Shown here: piece after piece, positions 54,834 to 64,000 of the stretch | Position numbering within the stretch: position 1 is the first letter of the stretch | How the letters are laid out: each line of letters begins with the position of its first letter | Assembly (NCBI RefSeq): GCF_000276665.1 | Contig: NW_004955423.1 | Location: forward strand, 7,304,239 to 7,368,238 | Direction: 5' to 3' | Source: Chinchilla lanigera | Lineage: Eukaryota > Chordata > Mammalia > Rodentia > Chinchillidae | DNA length: 64,000 nt | The notes under the pieces: model-generated | Seen by the model: the letters and a program-made list of their open reading frames with translations, nothing else | The model's database searches: none | Told to the model about the DNA's origin: nothing | Translations under genes and position numbers: made by a program

Positions 54834-55398
54834 TCCCATTCTTTACTAATGAAAGACAAACCTTTCACCCCCAGTAAAGTCTATCAACTCAGATTGCTCC
54901 GGGGCACCAAACAAAAGTATGATTCCGGAAGTCTTGTTCCTGAGAAGAGCACCCCATGGCAGTAGGAGACACGGAAGGGAGTGGTTCCTTCTGTTAGCCG
55001 AGAGACAAATCCTGCCAAGGCTCTGAGGGCCCGTCTAGTCACCCATCCATCTTTGAATGAGAATTTAAAAGTGAGATCATTGTCATGGGGATCGGCATTA
55101 ATATGCCTGTTTGAATTGAAAAATGAAGTAAGCCTTTTTCTAACCTAATGTAAATCTAATTGAGATGATTGGTTTACAATGAGAACTGTGTTTGCCAAGT
55201 TATATTATCTATAAATTGAACCACCTAAGTATACAGTGCCAAGGTTTTTTGGCAAAAGTATATTCAGAGCCCATATGACTAGTGAACATGTTGGAAATTA
55301 GACATAATTAACATTTTTAGATGTCAGTTTAAAATTTTGTAGGGTAGGCATAGGGTATTTTTCAAAATATTTTAAAGGAACATGTAAGAAAAATTGAA
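54834..55398. other. Repeat-poor, AT-rich sequence
   Basis: No transposon or open frame was recognised. 55075-55290 is dense in TAAT and ATTGA motifs. Confidence 0.4.
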
Positions 55399-55508
55399 GG
55401 GGCTGGGGATTTAGCTCAGCGGCAAAGCACCTGCCTGGCAAGCTCAAGGTCGTGAGTTCGGTTCCTGGTACCGGAGAAAAACCAAAAAAAACAAAACAAA
55501 ACAACAAC
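55399..55508 (+). mobile_element. Young ID SINE with TSD
   Basis: Forward ID (GGGGCTGGGGATTTAGCTCA, GAGTTCGGTTCCTGGTACCG, GAGAAAAACC tail). AGAAAAATTGAA occurs at 55387-55398 and again at 55509-55520. Confidence 0.97.
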
Positions 55509-55669
55509 AGAAAAATTGAAGATAACTGTTGTGTGTACGGTACCAGGCTAGGCTGTAGCTATCGGAAGATTTTTTGAAGTAGGATTTTGGGCTTGGTGTT
55601 AGAGAATGCAAGGGTAGCTGAGAGGGTGAAATGGGTCACTTAAAATTGGGAATTTTTTTTGTTTTACAG

Positions 55670-56090
55670 ATAAATTGCTTCTCCAACTTCCTCAAGCTGA
55701 CAGTATAAACTGCCAGCCCTCCTCACCTCAGCTGAGATGAATGGACAGAAAAGAAATACCTCCAACAGAAAGCTGGCCAGTCCTTCTGAAAGGAATATGC
55801 AGACGCTGGCCCCAGGAGGTCAAGGTCCTGGTTTCCGCAAGGGAGGGAGGGAGCAGAAATGGCCACGGGATCAAACAGTGGGAAAACTTTCTTGTCTATT
55901 GTGTCATTGTATCGTCTCACCCACTTCCTTGCAATAAAAGCCCATACACATCTGAACAAAGTGAGAAGAGGATTTGAGGAAAATACGTTCTTGCCTCCTT
56001 TGGTGCTGGCTTTGAATAACTCTTTTCTTTCCACCTAAGGTTGTTTCCTGTGTTCTTGGGGGTGATGGAGCGGTAGGAACTGGAGCAGCT
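55670..56090 (+). mobile_element. LTR-like segment, unclassified
   Basis: CCTTGCAATAAAAGCCCATAC looks like an LTR polyadenylation region, followed by a U5-like C/T-rich part (TTGAATAACTCTTTTCTTTCC) ending near GTGTTCTTGGGGG. The boundaries are unresolved and no internal viral sequence follows. The open frames of 60-103 codons here are by-products. Confidence 0.4.
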
Positions 56091-56514
56091 GCTAACAAAG
56101 GGATGGTTCAAAGCGGAAAGGCAGGGAAAGGCTATCTGGTCATTCGGTCAATGTCAATACCATGTGCAAGGACTTCAGTGTTGTATCAGACATGTCCAGT
56201 GAAGGGATAGTAATGGGACCTGAGCCTCAGGAATGGGATGGCAATAGCTTTGGTCACCTGCCTCAGCTTGAAAAGACTTAATATCTAGCTTGCTGGAAAA
56301 TAGAAGAGTAGATTGGATCGGTGAATGGGAAATAAAGTTGGAAAGACTTGGAAAGAATGTGAATTTTAAGCCACATGATCAAAGCAGGATTTAATCAATG
56401 ATCATCTCTCTTATCTCTAGGCAGGCTGTGTTGCTTTTCTTCTGAATGGAAAACTATTTCCCTTCTTCTATTATAAGATGTCTTCCATGTTATGGCAATT
56501 TATTTGTATACATG
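56091..56514. other. Unassigned sequence
   Basis: No repeat or exon was recognised. Confidence 0.4.
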
Positions 56515-56629
56515 TTGGTCTCCTCCTTTACTTTGTAATCTCTTCAGGAACATGGTCAATGTCTTATTTAAATCCTAGTCCCTGGCATATCTTCCTTCAA
56601 GTGATGAGCTCTTAATAAACTTTCATTTC
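56515..56629 (+). mobile_element. L2 LINE 3'-end fragment
   Basis: TTGTAATCTCTTCAGGAACAT, GTCTTATTTAAATCCTAGTCC and GAGCTCTTAATAAACTTTCA follow the L2 terminus. Confidence 0.7.
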
Positions 56630-56826
56630 CCTTTAGTATATAGGTTTAAACCCAGGGCCTTACATGTGTTTAGCAAGTGTTCTATCACAGGGTTACATCC
56701 CCATCCCTTTAAAAATTTCAGTTTGAAAGGTCTCACTAAGTTCCCCAAGCTAGCCTTGAACTTGTGATCTTCCCACCTTGGTCTCCCAAGTAGCTGGGAT
56801 TACAAGGGTCTGTCACTGTACTTAGC
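56630..56826 (-). mobile_element. B1-dID fused SINE
   Basis: Reverse: a dID half (TTTAAACCCAGGGCCTTAC, GTTACATCCCCATCCC), a linker, then a B1 half (GTTTGAAAGGTCTCACTAAG, CCTTGGTCTCCCAAGTAGC, CACTGTACTTAGC). Old. Confidence 0.8.
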
Positions 56827-57574
56827 CTTAATAAACTTTTGTTTAGTAAGTGAAAGGATGAACAAAAGAAATCCTAAAGGAAGATGCAGCTAGGAAAGGG
56901 GGACTAACACTGCTATGCAGTCCTACATACTAGGGAGTTCTGGTCAGCAAGCCAGTCCCCACCTGAGCCATGGGTATCACGGTTGTAGTCCACACCTGTC
57001 TATGGTTCATAAAGTCAATTTGGTGGGTAGAGACTGTCATTATAAAAAGAGACAACAGGAGAGAGGATTAACTTTTATTTGCATTCATGTGTGTATGTGC
57101 ACAGTGCCTGGTTTCAATGTAAAATCTATTTCTTGTAGGTCATGATGAACAAGTTATAAAAAATATTGTACACACTTTGTTGCCTGGTAACAATAGTAGT
57201 AATGGGAAAGTAAGGGATCGATAGCAGAAACACTTTGAAGCAAGAGTGAGCACTTGATTTAACACTTGATCAGTTAAAGTCAAGGCTCTGTGAGGTTTGG
57301 TGCATAAGACATTGGAAGAATATACGTATCAGTCATATGAGAATTAAAGTAGGGTGTTACTGCAGTCATTAATGCTGCTCATACATGTCCAGCTCTCTGC
57401 CTGGGTGCTTGGTAGGCTCATGCTTCCCAGACCTTTTGTGCGAGTGGAGTCATGTGGATTCCAGACCAATGACTTGTGGATAGAATTACTGTGCTTTTCT
57501 TCCATGCTGGAGCATGTGATGGCTGGTGTGAGAGTTTCTAGTAGAACACTCATTCTCCCTGCCCTGGAACCTGG
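56827..57574. other. Unassigned sequence
   Basis: No repeat or exon was recognised. Confidence 0.4.
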
Positions 57575-57766
57575 AAAGTTTTTTTTGTTTTTTTGTTTTT
57601 TTTTGTTTTTGTTTTTTGTCTTTTTTGAGACAGGGTCTCACTACACAGTTCAGGCTGACCTCAAACTCACTTTGTATCCTAGGCTGGCCTCAGACTCGCA
57701 GGAATCCTCCTACCTTAGCCTCCCAAGTGCTGGGGTTACAGGTGTGAGCCACCACATCCATCTTGG
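57575..57766 (-). mobile_element. B1 SINE with long T-rich tail complement
   Basis: Reverse B1: a TTTTTTGTTTT tail complement of about 50 bases, GAGACAGGGTCTCACTACAC, duplicated TCAGGCTGACCTCAAACTC / CTAGGCTGGCCTCAGACTC, and CACCACATCCATC at the start complement. Confidence 0.95.
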
Positions 57767-58500
57767 AAAGTTCTGAAATAATGGTTTCCCTGTCAATCTA
57801 AGACCTGGAGTGAGTAGTTTTGAAGCAGAGCTCCTTGGCCAGCTTGTGGTGAACATGTGGCCTGAGCAAGAAATATACTTGTATTGTCTTAAACAACTGA
57901 GAAGTAGAGGTTACTTATTATGGCAAAAATAAAAAACAAACAAAAAATCCCAATGTAACCTATTCTAGTTGACAGTGGGTAGTGCTGGTAGAGGCTGCTC
58001 TGCTTTTTTCTTCATGAAACTGGGGCATGGGGGTAGCTCACAGGGCACATCTGGTTCTAAGGTACCTCTGGGCTAGTGAGTCAGATCTGCGGGATGAAAA
58101 TAAGATGAATTGAGAGCCCAGTGCATTCTATTATCCAAAACACTAGGCCAAGAGGCGTCACAAGTGTGGGAATTCTTTCTCTCCTTCTACACTCTTCCCT
58201 TGCGAAGGACTGCTCTTGAGCTAGCTGCTTTCTTTCTTTACTAATTGAGGGAGAATAATATTCCCCAAAGATGACCATGCCTAACCCACCCTGTGAAGAT
58301 GCTATCACTGCAAAAGTGATTTTTGCAGATATCATTAAAGTTAAGGATTTAAAATGGAGGCCATGTTCCAAAGGTAGAAGTCTCTAGAACAATCTCATCT
58401 AGAAAATCAAGGAAACAGATTCTCCTTTAGAGCCTCCAGAAAGGAGTGTAATCCTATAGGTACCTTGATTTTAGCCCACTGAGACCAGTGTCAGACTTCT
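57767..58500. other. Unassigned sequence
   Basis: No repeat family is certain. 58255-58500 (CCCCAAAGATGACCATGCC, GGAGGCCATGTTCC) has the wording of an ancient repeat that I cannot name. Confidence 0.35.
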
Positions 58501-58543
58501 GATTTTCAATATTGTGAGACAGGAAGTTTTTTTGTTTTTTGTT

Positions 58544-58754
58544 TTTTGTTTTTTTGACAGTACAGGAGATTGAACCCAGGACCTTGAATATACTCTGCAA
58601 ACAAATACCCTACCACTTAACTACCTCCCTAACCCTTTCTAATTTTGTTTTGAGACAGTCTTCCTAGGTTTCCCAGGCTAGCCTCAAACTTGCAGTACTC
58701 CTGCCTCAGCCACTAGAGTAGCCGGATTACAAGTGTTTCCCATTGCACTTGGCT
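58544..58754 (-). mobile_element. B1-dID fused SINE
   Basis: Reverse: a dID half (GAGATTGAACCCAGGACCTT, CACTTAACTACCTCCC), a linker, then a B1 half (GTTTTGAGACAGTCTTCCTA, GCAGTACTCCTGCCTCAGC, CATTGCACTTGGCT). Confidence 0.82.
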
Positions 58755-59122
58755 GAGTTTGTACTCTTTAAGTCACCAAGTTTGTAAGCATTTGTTATAG
58801 TATCATCAGAAAACTCATATACATTTCTGCTCCTATACAAAAACTTTCCTTGTATTATACTTCCTTGTATATCTTGCATTCATTGTTCCTTCAATCTGAA
58901 TGTTTTCCAACTGTGTGGACATCTTTTCTGTCTTCAAAGCTTGAACCCCTCCCTCTTCACAGGAGTCATCACAAGTGCTTCCAGCTCAAGGTAGGCACTC
59001 AGGCTTTGTCCATAGCTTTACTTTTTCAATCTGGTATATAATCTACTACTTGTCACAGATTTCCACTTGGTGCGTGAGGTTTGATATATGGAACTCACAC
59101 TTCAGTTAAAAAGCAAGACTTT
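58755..59122. other. Unassigned sequence
   Basis: No repeat or exon was recognised. Confidence 0.4.
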
Positions 59123-59652
59123 GGGGCTGGGGCTTAGCTCAGTGGTAATGAGACCACTCATTAATTTAAGAGGCCACTCCTCAATTAATTAGTTAAGGGA
59201 GGGTGTGGCTAGAACTGGCTGAGAAAGGAGGCTTAACAAGGTGCCGAACACAAGCGCAGAACAGTTCCCAAAGCTCTGCATGTGAACTTCTCGTGAGAGC
59301 TTCTATGGTATGGCCTAGACCTGACCTCAGCCCAATGAGTGGGTGCTACAAAAAGGACAGTTCACACTGAGTTTTTGCCACTGTGTTCTCTCTTGTATGG
59401 TGACCCACCCTCACACGGTAGAGTGTTCTTTTCCTACTTTTACTTGGCCCAAATGCGCTCTACAGAGACTGTTTCTTTTCCTACCTTTAATAAAATTTTA
59501 CTACCATTTGTGCTTATGTTGACCAATTCTTTGCTCAGGACAGAAAGAACCTATAAATCACCTGCAGAAAGAGACTCCAGCACCCAAACCTGGTAACAGT
59601 AGAGCACATCCCCAGCATGTAGAAGGGCCTGGGCTCAATCTCCAGCCCTTAC
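59123..59652 (+). mobile_element. ID SINE split by an LTR
   Basis: The left part, GGGGCTGGGGCTTAGCTCAG with TGGTA, is at 59123-59147. The right part (GTAGAGCACATCCCCAGCAT, GGGCTCAATCTCCAGCCC) is at 59599-59652. Read without the LTR, the two join into a normal, older-type ID. Confidence 0.9.
59149..59598 (+). mobile_element. Unclassified solo LTR, copy 2, inserted in an ID
   Basis: 450 bases starting TGAGACCACTCATT and ending GGTAACA (TG...CA ends). It is flanked by GTAA (59145-59148) and GTAG (59599-59602), a 4-bp TSD with one mismatch. It contains CCTTTAATAAAATTTT (polyadenylation signal) and CTCAGGACAGAAAGAACCT. It is related along most of its length to 10056-10490. A 4-bp TSD fits ERV class I, but the family is unknown to me. 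Confidence 0.85.
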
Positions 59653-60702
59653 AAAATTTTTTTCAACACTTCAAGCAAACAAGACCTTTGTCTTCTTTTT
59701 AAAAAGTTTTGGTCTTTTAAAAATTATTTGGCATTTCCACTGGCAAAAGACATCTGAAAGGCCAATCAGAAATAATAATAATGTTTAGTACTGAGGGTCC
59801 TAAACAGTAAAGCTGTTCCTTTCCCCATGAAAGTCTGTGCTGGCTATGAAAGCCTCCATGAAGGAGGCTGCTGGCTGCTAATCTAACACGCACTCCTTGC
59901 TTTTTACCTAAAAGACTTCTGGTTTTATTTTCAGGCATCAACATTGCTTCCTCATAAATTTAGGGGCTGTATGCCCAACTTCTAGGGTAGATTCTATAGG
60001 TCTAAGTTAATGATATTAATTCCATTCTGCCTGCTACCAATTTGTTTATAAAGTTGAGAAAGAAATGTCTTTATAGAATGAGACTACAGAAGTCTCTTTG
60101 GGTTTAACACAATTTTAAGGGAAGGGAGGGCATTTTTTTTTTTTTTTTTAGGGCAATGACCATACATTAGGTAAGAGCATAGGCTTTTTTAAAATGTTAA
60201 GTCAGTGAGGTCAGCAAGGATCTTAATTTACTTCTCATGCTTTGCTTAGACAAGATAATGCACTTAGTACTGCTTGGTTGGCTTCAAATGCTTGGCTGCC
60301 TCTCAAAGAGCTTTTGATTTGGGGAAGGGATAGGACAGGGCGTTCCCAGCCAGCCTTATCAGTACCAGACAGTACTTAGACTGAGGTCTCAATTGTATGT
60401 GTGCCCTTTTGTGAGACCTTTAAAAGGCTGGATCTGCTTACAGAGCCATTAACTGTGGGGTTCCATAAGTCATCTTCCAGGGATGGCTGAGCATCCCTAT
60501 CTGAGTAAGGAGGAGCCTTTTACTCTTAACCTTTTCCCACCCAAAGCATTTTTAAGAGATGCAGGAGGAAGAGTCACACCATCTCTGTGGATGTACTGGT
60601 CAGAGGAGGCTACTTAGAGGAATGGGGTTTTCCACCCATTCATCTGCTCATGAACTCAGCCTTTCTCAATAAAGTTTCCTCATCTGAACCACATCACAAG
60701 GA
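59653..60702. other. Unassigned sequence
   Basis: About 1 kb without a recognised repeat except a poly-T run (60133-60149). No gene was seen. Confidence 0.4.
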
Positions 60703-60755
60703 AATTAATTTCAATGGCTTTGTTGTCAGTCCTTCCAAGGAGGGTACATAGCTAG
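60703..60755 (+). repeat. 53-bp inverted-repeat arm (partner 62282-62334)
   Basis: The reverse complement of these 53 bases is found without a mismatch at 62282-62334, 1.5 kb away. It begins AATTAATTTCAATGGC and ends GGTACATAGCTAG. Confidence 0.95.
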
Positions 60756-60837
60756 TGCCATCTTCACACAGAGCAGAAGATTTAACCCATACAGTTAATG
60801 AAGGGAATTAGGACTTAATTTTGTCAAGGAATTCCAG

Positions 60838-61005
60838 CTCATTTGTTCAATGTATTTACTGAATGCCTATAATATGCTGACCACTCTCACAGGTACTGAT
60901 TATACCTTTGTAGTGAACAAATGAAGTTTTTGCCTTCATGGAACTTGTGTTCTAGTAGAGAATTCAGGTTCAAGGTAAATATAAACAATATACATGTTAT
61001 ATCTT
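60838..61005 (-). mobile_element. L2 LINE 3'-end fragment
   Basis: ATTTGTTCAATGTATTTACTG, AATGCCTATAATATGCTGACC, CACAGGTACTGATTATACC and TTCATGGAACTTGTGTTCTAG follow the antisense L2 end. Confidence 0.7.
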
Positions 61006-61399
61006 GGGTCTGGAAGAAAGGAAGGGATCTAAGTAGTAGAAGGGGAGGTCATGTAGCATGGGAGTGGAAAACCCCTGCAGAAACAGATCTGGGACACTCA
61101 GCTGTGTTCTGCTGTTTGCAAAATGAGAGGGGCTAAAAGGGCAGGCTCGCCTCAATTCTGACCACTGACTGAACCTCACAGTTCCTAAGCACATGCCTTT
61201 TTGTCCATGGGGCCATGGCCAGGGTACACTTTTAGGGGCAGATAGTCCTGGAGTCAGGTGTCACCTTCAATGAAACTGGAAATTGATGACAAACCTGGGG
61301 ATCTGACCCATTGGAAGGTGTATACGCACCTATAAGGTATGATCTAGGGCCTTTGAAGGGTCCTACAGCCCACAGATTCTTTCCTCAAGCACCTGTGCC

Positions 61400-61602
61400 A
61401 CACTCCTGTACTAGGGATTGAACCTAGGGCCTTTGTATTAAACACATAGCTATATCCCCAGTCTTTTTTTACTTCTTGAAAATTTTTGATACGTAGTCTT
61501 GCTAAGTTACTAAATTGCCCACGCTGGGCTCAAATTTGTGACCTTCCTACCTCAGCCTCCTATAAGTGCTAAGATTACAGGTATGCATAGTCAAGCTCAG
61601 TA
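61400..61602 (-). mobile_element. B1-dID fused SINE
   Basis: Reverse: a dID half (AGGGATTGAACCTAGGGCC, TAGCTATATCCCCAGTC), an AT linker, then a B1 half (TTTTTGATACGTAGTCTTGC, CTACCTCAGCCTCCTATAAG, CATAGTCAAGCTCAG). Confidence 0.82.
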
Positions 61603-61821
61603 TCAAGCACTTTTAAGGCCCTCCAAGTGCCATCTTTCCCCAGTCTCTTGGCTTGAGGTGTAAGTTCTCAAACTTTCTGTTTATTGCTACATTTAATAGA
61701 TCAATGTCTTTTTTCGTGGCTCTTCTAAGTCAAAAGAAATACCTAACAGTTGTGTTTATTAAGTTCTGATAATTTAATAATAGTAATTTCTGCAAAGTCT
61801 GACAGATGTCTCTTTTCACTT

Positions 61822-62256
61822 CTCAATTCTCCCTATGTTATGAGTCTGGAAAGAAATGAACTGTCAGACTGCACAGACAAAATGTAGGACAGAGCTAGTG
61901 AAGAGGCCTATATTCCCCCTAAACCTGATGAACTTGAATCTCCCCAGCCCAAAGGGGAAGAGACAGGAAGGACCCAAATGTCTCTGAGGAAGACCTTGGG
62001 CCTCCAAGCTCATCAAAGCAGAAAGTGTTGTTCACTCATCCTTAGTACCTGAGTACCTGGCTCAAGGAAGAGTCTGACAGTTCGTTTGTAGGAACCAAGT
62101 AAGTAGGAGGACACTGGGGTGGTCTGTCCAGCTTGTCTTGGAGCCACAAGTGGGAGCTGGCCAGAACACGTGTGGAAGTCCCAGGCTATCTAAAGAGTGG
62201 GAGGGAGAGCTTCGGTGTGGCCTCTCCAGCAGGGGAGGGGAGCTCACTTGACTGAC
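61822..62256 (+). repeat. Left arm of large inverted repeat (435 bp)
   Basis: Its reverse complement lies at 62766-63200. I count roughly 15-20 differences, including a 3-base indel near 62029-62031, so identity is about 96%. The arm carries no recognised repeat family. Confidence 0.97.
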
Positions 62257-62765
62257 TGACTGACAGCACTAGCTATGTACGCTAGCTATGTACCCTCCTT
62301 GGAAGGACTGACAACAAAGCCATTGAAATTAATTGAGATGTGTTTCACTTGAAATTAAAAAACAAGTTCCACAGTGCCCCTGTGAATGCTTAGCATATGA
62401 TTGTCATCATGAGTTTAAGGCATAGAAAGTGCTAGTAAGATAAATGATCCTTAAGAGGGATAACTTGTTATCAAGCATGAATGCCAGATGCATCTATCTG
62501 GTTTGTTGAAAAGTGGGCTGAGTCTACAGAGATGAGAAATAGTGAGACTCAGTTTTGATGGAGGGAAGAGAGGTAAAAGGCAGGTTATAAATTGCTATGG
62601 AGTCAGAGAGATCTGCACTGGAAAAAGGCTGCCTTCCAGGAGGAGGAAGAGGAGTGCCCTGAGCCCAGCCTGGGAGCCTCAGGGTCGCAGGAAGTAAAGG
62701 AAAGAACATAGTGGTGAGGCAGATGCAAGTCATCTACCCCAGGAGGGTCTGCAGCCTGCAATGTT
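62257..62765. other. 509-bp loop between the inverted arms
   Basis: It holds the 53-bp inverted partner (62282-62334), preceded by a duplicated CTAGCTATGTAC (62269-62280 and 62282-62293). The rest is unassigned. Confidence 0.9.
62282..62334 (-). repeat. 53-bp inverted-repeat arm (partner 60703-60755)
   Basis: Perfect reverse complement of 60703-60755. After position 62334 the similarity falls away into weak matches. Confidence 0.95.
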
Positions 62766-63200
62766 GTCAGTCAAGCGAGCTCCCCTCCCCTGCTGGAGAG
62801 GCCACACCGAAGCTCTCCCTCCCACTCTTTAGATAGCCTGGGACTTCCACACGTGTTCTGGCAAGCTCCCACTTGTGGCTCCAAGACAAGCTGGACAGAC
62901 CACCCCAGTGTCCTCCTACTTACTTGGTTCCTACAAATGAAGTGTCAGACTCTTCCTTGAGCCAGACACTCAGGTACTAAGGATGGGTGAACACTTTCTG
63001 CTATGATGAGCTTGGAGGCCCAAGGTCTTCCTCAGAGACATTTGGGTCCTTCCTGTCTCTTCCCCTTTGGGCTGGGGAGATTCAAGTTCATCAGGTTTAG
63101 GGGGAATATAGGCCTCTTCACTAGCTCTGTCCTACATTCATTTCTGTGCAGTTTGACAGTTCATTTCTTTCTCCTGACTCATGACATAGGGAGAATTGAG
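62766..63200 (-). repeat. Right arm of large inverted repeat (435 bp)
   Basis: Reverse-complement copy of 61822-62256 with the same length. The inner end, GTCAGTCAAGCGAGC, pairs with GCTCACTTGACTGAC in the left arm. The outer end is GAGAATTGAG. Confidence 0.97.
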
Positions 63201-63317
63201 CATTACCAAATTTCAAGATGACAGTGATTGCAAGATAGACCTAATATTTTATATCTCTAAGAAAGAAAAAAATGCTGCCAACTATAGTTGTAAGTCATCA
63301 TTGATTTTAAGGTATGT

Positions 63318-63895
63318 CAGTATGGAGAATCCTCAAGAAAACTAAAATTAGAAATTGCCTTTGACCCCGTTATTCCCCTTCCAGGTATCTTTCCAAAAGA
63401 ATTAAAGACAACATACCACAGTGATGTATGCATACCCATGTTCACAGCAGCAAAATTCATCATAGCTAAATCTTGGAAACAGCGTATATAGCCATCGACA
63501 GATGAATGGATAAAGACAATGTGGTATGTAGACATAATGGAGTACTACTCTGCCATAAAGAAAAATGAACTTGAGTCATTTGTAGGACAATAGATGCACT
63601 TAGAGACTATAATGTAGATGAAATAAATCAGACACAAAAGCTTTAATATTGCATGGTTTCTCTTATATGAAAAACCCAAATATAAATAAAGAACAAAGTA
63701 AAAGATAATAGGAAGTAGGGAGAGAGATCTTTCTCACATGAGAAAGGGAGCAAGAGATGGAGCAGGGGAGAGGGGAGGGAGGGGACGAGTAAAGGAAATA
63801 AGACGTGCCGTGTGCACACACCGGCTCCACACAGGAACGGAAACATTCTGTACTCCAAACATGTACTAATAAATAAAAGATATATTTCCCTTTGA
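63318..63895 (+). mobile_element. L1 LINE 3' end, 5'-truncated
   Basis: C-terminal ORF2 and 3'UTR. AATTGCCTTTGACCCCGTTAT, TGTTCACAGCAGCAAAATTC, TGGAGTACTACTCTGCCATAA and CAGATGAATGGATAAAGAC come first, then a purine-rich 3'UTR (GGGGAGAGGGGAGGGAGGGG near 63765) and ACATGTACTAATAAATAAAAG. Truncation within ORF2 is typical of L1 insertions. The ORF2 part contains stops. Confidence 0.85.
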
Positions 63896-63909
63896 AATGT
63901 TATAAAATG

Positions 63910-64000
63910 GGGGCTGGGGATTTAGCTCAGCGGCAAAGCGCCTGCCTGGCAAGCGCAAGGTCGTGAGTTCGGTTCCCGGTACCGGAGAAAAACCAAAAAA
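63910..64000 (+). mobile_element. Young ID SINE, cut by window end
   Basis: A full ID body from GGGGCTGGGGATTTAGCTCA to CGGTACCGGAG plus the first tail bases. Its tail and TSD lie beyond the window. It is almost the same as the copy at 17909. Confidence 0.97.

Noticed and set aside
59339..59596. 85-codon frame similar to one at 10234-10590
   Set aside because: The similarity between the two frames reflects two copies of the same LTR, not a conserved protein.
62062..62247. Open frame in the left inverted arm, partly mirrored in the right arm
   Set aside because: Short, no domain, and not preserved as a matching frame in the other arm. The duplication is better described at DNA level.

Overview
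This window looks like nuclear DNA from a rodent, either intergenic or deep intronic. The evidence is the dense mix of 7SL-derived B1 SINEs, tRNA-Ala-derived ID SINEs and fused B1-dID SINEs, together with MaLR LTRs, L1, L2, MIR and many microsatellites. B1-dID elements point away from mouse and rat. The near-identical young ID copies end in an unusual GGTTCCCGGTACCGGAG 3' part instead of the usual ...CCCCAGCACC. I lean towards a non-murid rodent, possibly a castorimorph such as beaver, but this is a weak inference. I recognise no protein-coding exon, tRNA gene, rRNA, CRISPR array or bacterial-type feature. The long open frames fall in repeats or resemble nothing I know.

Layout. 1-11.8 kb: single-copy-like sequence with scattered repeats: a MaLR LTR carrying a nested ID fragment, two B1s, an L2, a B1-dID next to a second MaLR LTR, a MIR, L1 fragments and an unclassified LTR at about 10.1 kb. 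11.87-18.9 kb: an almost complete but dead L1 on the minus strand (3'UTR, ORF2, ORF1, GC-richer 5'UTR), invaded by two IDs. 20.2-26.0 kb: a B1, a tiny hAT MITE, then a second dead L1 on the plus strand, cut off early in ORF2 and invaded by a B1 and an ID with perfect target-site duplications (TSDs). 26-37 kb: mixed single-copy and repeat sequence with several LTRs. 37.5-43.3 kb: two old minus-strand L1M pieces broken up by SINEs and a MaLR LTR. 44-52 kb: a SINE cluster, an L2, a long repeat-poor block at 47.1-48.4 kb and an old HAL1/L1M-like piece. 52-60 kb: LTR-like segments, a hAT MITE with a perfect 8-bp TSD, several B1/B1-dID copies and a solo LTR that split an ID. 60.7-64 kb: a complex inverted rearrangement followed by an L1 3' end and a young ID cut by the window edge.

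The strongest unexplained structures are (1) a 435-bp, roughly 96% identical inverted repeat (61822-62256 / 62766-63200), with a separate perfect 53-bp inverted match whose second copy lies in its loop; (2) a 113-bp insert in the plus-strand L1 that carries an inverted copy of sequence about 0.6 kb upstream and is flanked by 20-bp duplications; and (3) two related hAT-type MITEs with 8-bp TSDs. No new gene system was found. The interest here lies in rearrangement and transposon history.

All family names come from recognising consensus-like sequence by eye. No database search was run, and most repeat boundaries are good to about 5-30 bases unless a TSD is stated.
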